Source: an uncultured Lachnospiraceae bacterium
GTDB taxonomy: Bacteria > Bacillota > Clostridia > Lachnospirales > Lachnospiraceae
Assembly (NCBI GenBank): GCA_910578175.1
Contig: CAJTPF010000029.1
Coordinates: 1 to 17,709 of the forward strand
Length of the DNA stretch: 17,709 nucleotides
Direction: 5' to 3'
Below, piece after piece: positions 15,434 through 17,709 of this stretch. The position numbers and the translations under genes were made by a program. Position 1 is the stretch's first letter. Every line of letters starts with the position of its first letter. The notes below the pieces were generated by a model. It did no database searches and had not been told where the DNA came from. It saw nothing but the letters and a program-made list of their open reading frames with translations.

Positions 15434-16888
15434 CTACCTGTTCACTGCATTATTCAGCTCCTTGCAGAAGGAAGAATACCAGGCTTCAAAAGCTTCTTCC
15501 GACACAAATTCTGCGGAAGCTTCTTCCAGCTTCTTTCCCTGTTCCAGCGCCGCAACCACTTTTGCACGGTCTTCGGCTGCTTTATCCGAAAGATTATATT
15601 CCAGCACTTTTCTTGCAGCAGAACCGTTTTTAAAACTCTTATTCGTATACAGTGTCATTCCATCCATCTCTTTAAAGATAGTGGTCATACATTTATATGT
15701 CTTTGGAGCCACCGTTATCTCCTGATCTGCGATCACCTGATCCAGCTTTTCTATACTGCCTGCTTCCTTTGTCACCGGAAGGTAACCGGATACACTGCCG
15801 AACTGCAGATTATTGTCGGCCTCCGTAAACCACTTTAAAAATTCCACAGCGGCATACTCATGTTTTTTATCAGACCTGGTGACTACCATACCTGCCCCCT
15901 GCTGTACGGCATAGGCTTCCCCGCCTTCAAATACCGGCGCAGTCATCACGATATAATCAATGGCATAGCTGTCATTGTCCAGTTCCACCTGATCCGGAAA
16001 GTACATCGCCGAGGAAGTGGATCCTGTATATGCCAGAAGTTCTCCGGTCTTCACATCATCCGAACGGAAAGAGCCGTAAGCTCCAAAATACCCCTTGACC
16101 ATTGGCACATAATAGTTCTCCCAAAGGCGGTATAATTTCTCCTTTGGCACATTTAATGTCATCTCTCCGTTTTGAACCTCAAAAATCTCTGTTCCAAGCT
16201 GCCGCATTCCTATAATAAAATAATTCGCAACCGCATCCCTGCCATAAAACGCCTTTCCATCCTCCGGTATATCCGGCGTCAGACTGTCGGTCCACTCATA
16301 ATATTTCTGAGCCGCCGCCGCTACTCCTTCTATGGTTTTTAAACTCTCCAGAGAAACCCCGGTAGCCTCTGCAAAAGGTTCCCAATCCGTTTTGTTCAGC
16401 ATCATGATTTCCGTTGACTTCGCCGTCGGGAAAATCCGAAGCGTATCATCATCAGCAATCCTTCCTTCTTCAATATAGGAATCCACATATTTATCCAGTT
16501 CATCTTCATCCAGATAATCAGACAGATTTGCCAAAGCACCGGCCTGCTCTACCTCATATGCGGTATCCGCATATGACGCAAAAATATCCGGCATCGCATC
16601 TGCTCCGACTTTTTCGTTAATGGAATCCCGCACTGCCGTTTCCAGGTCCGAAACCGAGCCCTGACTGTAGCTCTGTATGTAAATCCCTTTCTTTTTGCCC
16701 ACAGTATCGTTAAATTCTTCCACCAAAGCATCAAAGGCAACCTGCTGGGAACCGTTATAATAGTGCCATACAGTCAGCGATACCGGATTGCTCGGGTCCA
16801 GAGGACCCTTATTTCCACAGCCTGTCAGGCATAATGACAATGCTGCTGCCAGACATATATTTTTAATTGTTTTTCCTTTTTTTTTCAT
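15434..16888 (-). CDS. Lipoprotein extracellular solute-binding protein (family 1), no adjacent permease
   Basis: A 484-residue cluster-B (MalE-like) binding protein. The N-terminus is a lipoprotein signal: basic MKKKGKTIKN, a hydrophobic core and the lipobox LTGC with Cys24 as the lipidated residue. The mature start SLTVWHYYNG is typical of family 1 SBPs that bind sugars or oligosaccharides. The AAAGGAA SD lies 9 nt before the ATG. No ABC permease or ATPase gene is next to it; instead the kinase follows after 7 nt, so the likely role is to present ligand to that kinase's sensor domain, as LuxP does for LuxQ, although this is inference. The exact sugar cannot be read from the sequence. Confidence 0.9.
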   Translation of the reverse strand: MKKKGKTIKNICLAAALSLCLTGCGNKGPLDPSNPVSLTVWHYYNGSQQVAFDALVEEFNDTVGKKKGIYIQSYSQGSVSDLETAVRDSINEKVGADAMPDIFASYADTAYEVEQAGALANLSDYLDEDELDKYVDSYIEEGRIADDDTLRIFPTAKSTEIMMLNKTDWEPFAEATGVSLESLKTIEGVAAAAQKYYEWTDSLTPDIPEDGKAFYGRDAVANYFIIGMRQLGTEIFEVQNGEMTLNVPKEKLYRLWENYYVPMVKGYFGAYGSFRSDDVKTGELLAYTGSTSSAMYFPDQVELDNDSYAIDYIVMTAPVFEGGEAYAVQQGAGMVVTRSDKKHEYAAVEFLKWFTEADNNLQFGSVSGYLPVTKEAGSIEKLDQVIADQEITVAPKTYKCMTTIFKEMDGMTLYTNKSFKNGSAARKVLEYNLSDKAAEDRAKVVAALEQGKKLEEASAEFVSEEAFEAWYSSFCKELNNAVNR

Positions 16889-16940
16889 AACTTATTGTTC
16901 CTTTCGTCTTCCAGTTTAGATATAAAATGCATATGTCAAT

Positions 16941-16969
16941 ATAATATAATATTTATTAGTTTTAATCAA
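16941..16969 (-). promoter_or_regulatory. Promoter of the SBP-kinase operon
   Basis: Minus strand: -35 TTGATT (16964-16969, 4 of 6), 17-nt spacer, -10 TATTAT (16941-16946, 5 of 6), about 50 nt before the SBP start. A TTGACA at 16932-16937 is also present on this strand but has no -10 at proper spacing. Confidence 0.55.
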
Positions 16970-17010
16970 GTAAAATTACTCAAATATGAAGAATTCCGGA
17001 TTACCCTGAC

Positions 17011-17054
17011 AGAAAAAGCCGTAAGATTCCCTGTCCGGAGAATCTTACGGCTTT
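17011..17054 (-). terminator. Intrinsic terminator of the second chemoreceptor gene
   Basis: A perfect 15-bp inverted repeat (17015-17029 and 17040-17054, AAAGCCGTAAGATTC and its complement) encloses a ten-base loop. On the minus strand the stem runs into GGCTTTTTC, giving the U-tract; on the plus strand the U-tract is short. It lies about 30 nt past the stop of the receptor ending at 17086 and insulates it from the SBP-kinase promoter. Confidence 0.85.
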
Positions 17055-17085
17055 GACCTGTAAAAACCTTATATGACCATTTTTT

Positions 17086-17709
17086 CTAAAATTCTGCAAA
17101 TACTTCCATCTGTTTTTTCAATTCATCCACAATCTCTTGGTTCGTATCCATACGACCCGTAATATCTGCCATATCCCCCACCAGACTCCTGGTGCTGTCT
17201 GCAACTCCGTTAATCCCTGCTGCCCCGTCGTCAATGGCTTTCGTAATGCTTTCAATAGAATCGGCTATCTCGGTCATGGAATTTCGAAGCCGGTCAGTCC
17301 TGCTGTTAAATGCGTCGATCATCTCTTTTACATAATCGGCATCCTCTTTGTATTTTCTTCCGGAATGGACAAATTCCCGGAATTCCGTCAAAATAGTCTC
17401 ACTCAGATAGTCTGCCATATCCTGGGAATGCTTTGACAGATTATGTACCGCGTTCGTTACGATCTGATTGACCTCCTGGATACGCCCGGCAGTTTCACTG
17501 CAGGAGGCCGCCAGGGATTTGATCTCTGCCGCGACCACTGCAAAGCCTTTACCTGCTTCTCCTGCACGCACAGCTTCTATGGAAGCGTTAAGGGCAATCA
17601 GATTGGTCGTTGAAGAAATTTCCACGATATCTTTTGTCAGCTTGTTAACCTGATCTACACTCTTACTGTTTTCAATGGCCTCTTCAAGCACTACCAGAAT
17701 GTCGGCCGC
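17086..17709 (-). CDS. Methyl-accepting chemotaxis protein, C-terminal part (runs off the window)
   Basis: The reading frame is open through the right edge (the first codons visible read A-A-D-I-L-V), so 207 residues of the C-terminal signalling domain are seen and the sensor part lies outside the window. The conserved tip is present: STTNLIALNASIEAVRAGEA, then GKGFAVVAAEIKSLA; one residue differs from the common EAARAGE (Val instead of the second Ala). After the tip comes a typical descending coiled coil ending in KKQMEVFAEF. An internal GTG in this frame (17691) is an artefact of the truncation, not a start. It is not a close copy of the receptor at 9105. It has its own terminator downstream. 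Confidence 0.92.
   Translation of the reverse strand, partial: AADILVVLEEAIENSKSVDQVNKLTKDIVEISSTTNLIALNASIEAVRAGEAGKGFAVVAAEIKSLAASCSETAGRIQEVNQIVTNAVHNLSKHSQDMADYLSETILTEFREFVHSGRKYKEDADYVKEMIDAFNSRTDRLRNSMTEIADSIESITKAIDDGAAGINGVADSTRSLVGDMADITGRMDTNQEIVDELKKQMEVFAEF

Noticed and set aside
17015..17054. 15-bp inverted repeat as a mobile-element end or attachment site
   Set aside because: Position after a stop codon, ten-base loop and minus-strand T-run fit an intrinsic terminator; no transposase or target duplication is present.

Overview
The window looks like chromosomal DNA from an anaerobic, motile Clostridia species, most plausibly a Lachnospiraceae-type gut bacterium. The support is moderate GC with AT-rich intergenic gaps, consensus sigma-A promoters, strong GGAGG-type ribosome binding sites, and the gene families present (single-domain QueF, CmpB-family membrane protein, RNase HI with a viroplasmin-like N-domain, bacteriohemerythrin, multi-TM chemoreceptor, lipoprotein SBP beside a very large hybrid kinase). 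No rRNA, tRNA, CRISPR array, insertion sequence or phage gene was seen.

Left part (1-8340, all on the minus strand). A stand-alone ferritin-like di-iron protein (161-1480) ends at a clear intrinsic terminator (81-116). Upstream of it is a tightly packed chain of eight genes read right to left: queD, queE, folE, queC, queF (all enzymes named for converting GTP to preQ1, the queuosine precursor), then an RsmB/RsmF-family rRNA m5C methyltransferase, a MATE exporter and a CmpB-family membrane protein. The chain starts from a consensus promoter (8310-8338). A roughly 160-nt leader follows, able to form mutually exclusive hairpins and ending in a terminator just before queD. This is the architecture of a riboswitch, most likely preQ1-responsive, although the aptamer class is not proven from sequence alone. 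The promoter's -35 box overlaps the stop codon of the upstream RNase HI gene (8335-8949).

Middle part (8950-11486). A short divergent promoter region separates rnhA from a plus-strand pair: a methyl-accepting chemotaxis protein with a multi-pass membrane sensor and no HAMP, and a bacteriohemerythrin with all seven iron ligands plus an unusual ~150-residue C-terminal domain that vaguely resembles CheX. Together they suggest oxygen (or NO/redox) sensing coupled to motility.

Right part (11494-17709, minus strand). A solo lipoprotein solute-binding protein and a 1310-residue hybrid sensor kinase (periplasmic sensor, HAMP, PAS, degenerate GGDEF, GAF-like, HisKA, HATPase, REC) lie 7 nt apart, with no permease or ATPase nearby. 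The likely reading is a binding protein that presents ligand to a kinase. The window closes with a 15-bp perfect-stem terminator and the C-terminal part of a second chemoreceptor that runs off the edge.

The most novel-looking items are the queD leader RNA, the SBP/hybrid-kinase pair with its dead GGDEF domain, the hemerythrin with the CheX-like tail beside a chemoreceptor, and the ferritin-like protein with what looks like a third metal half-site.
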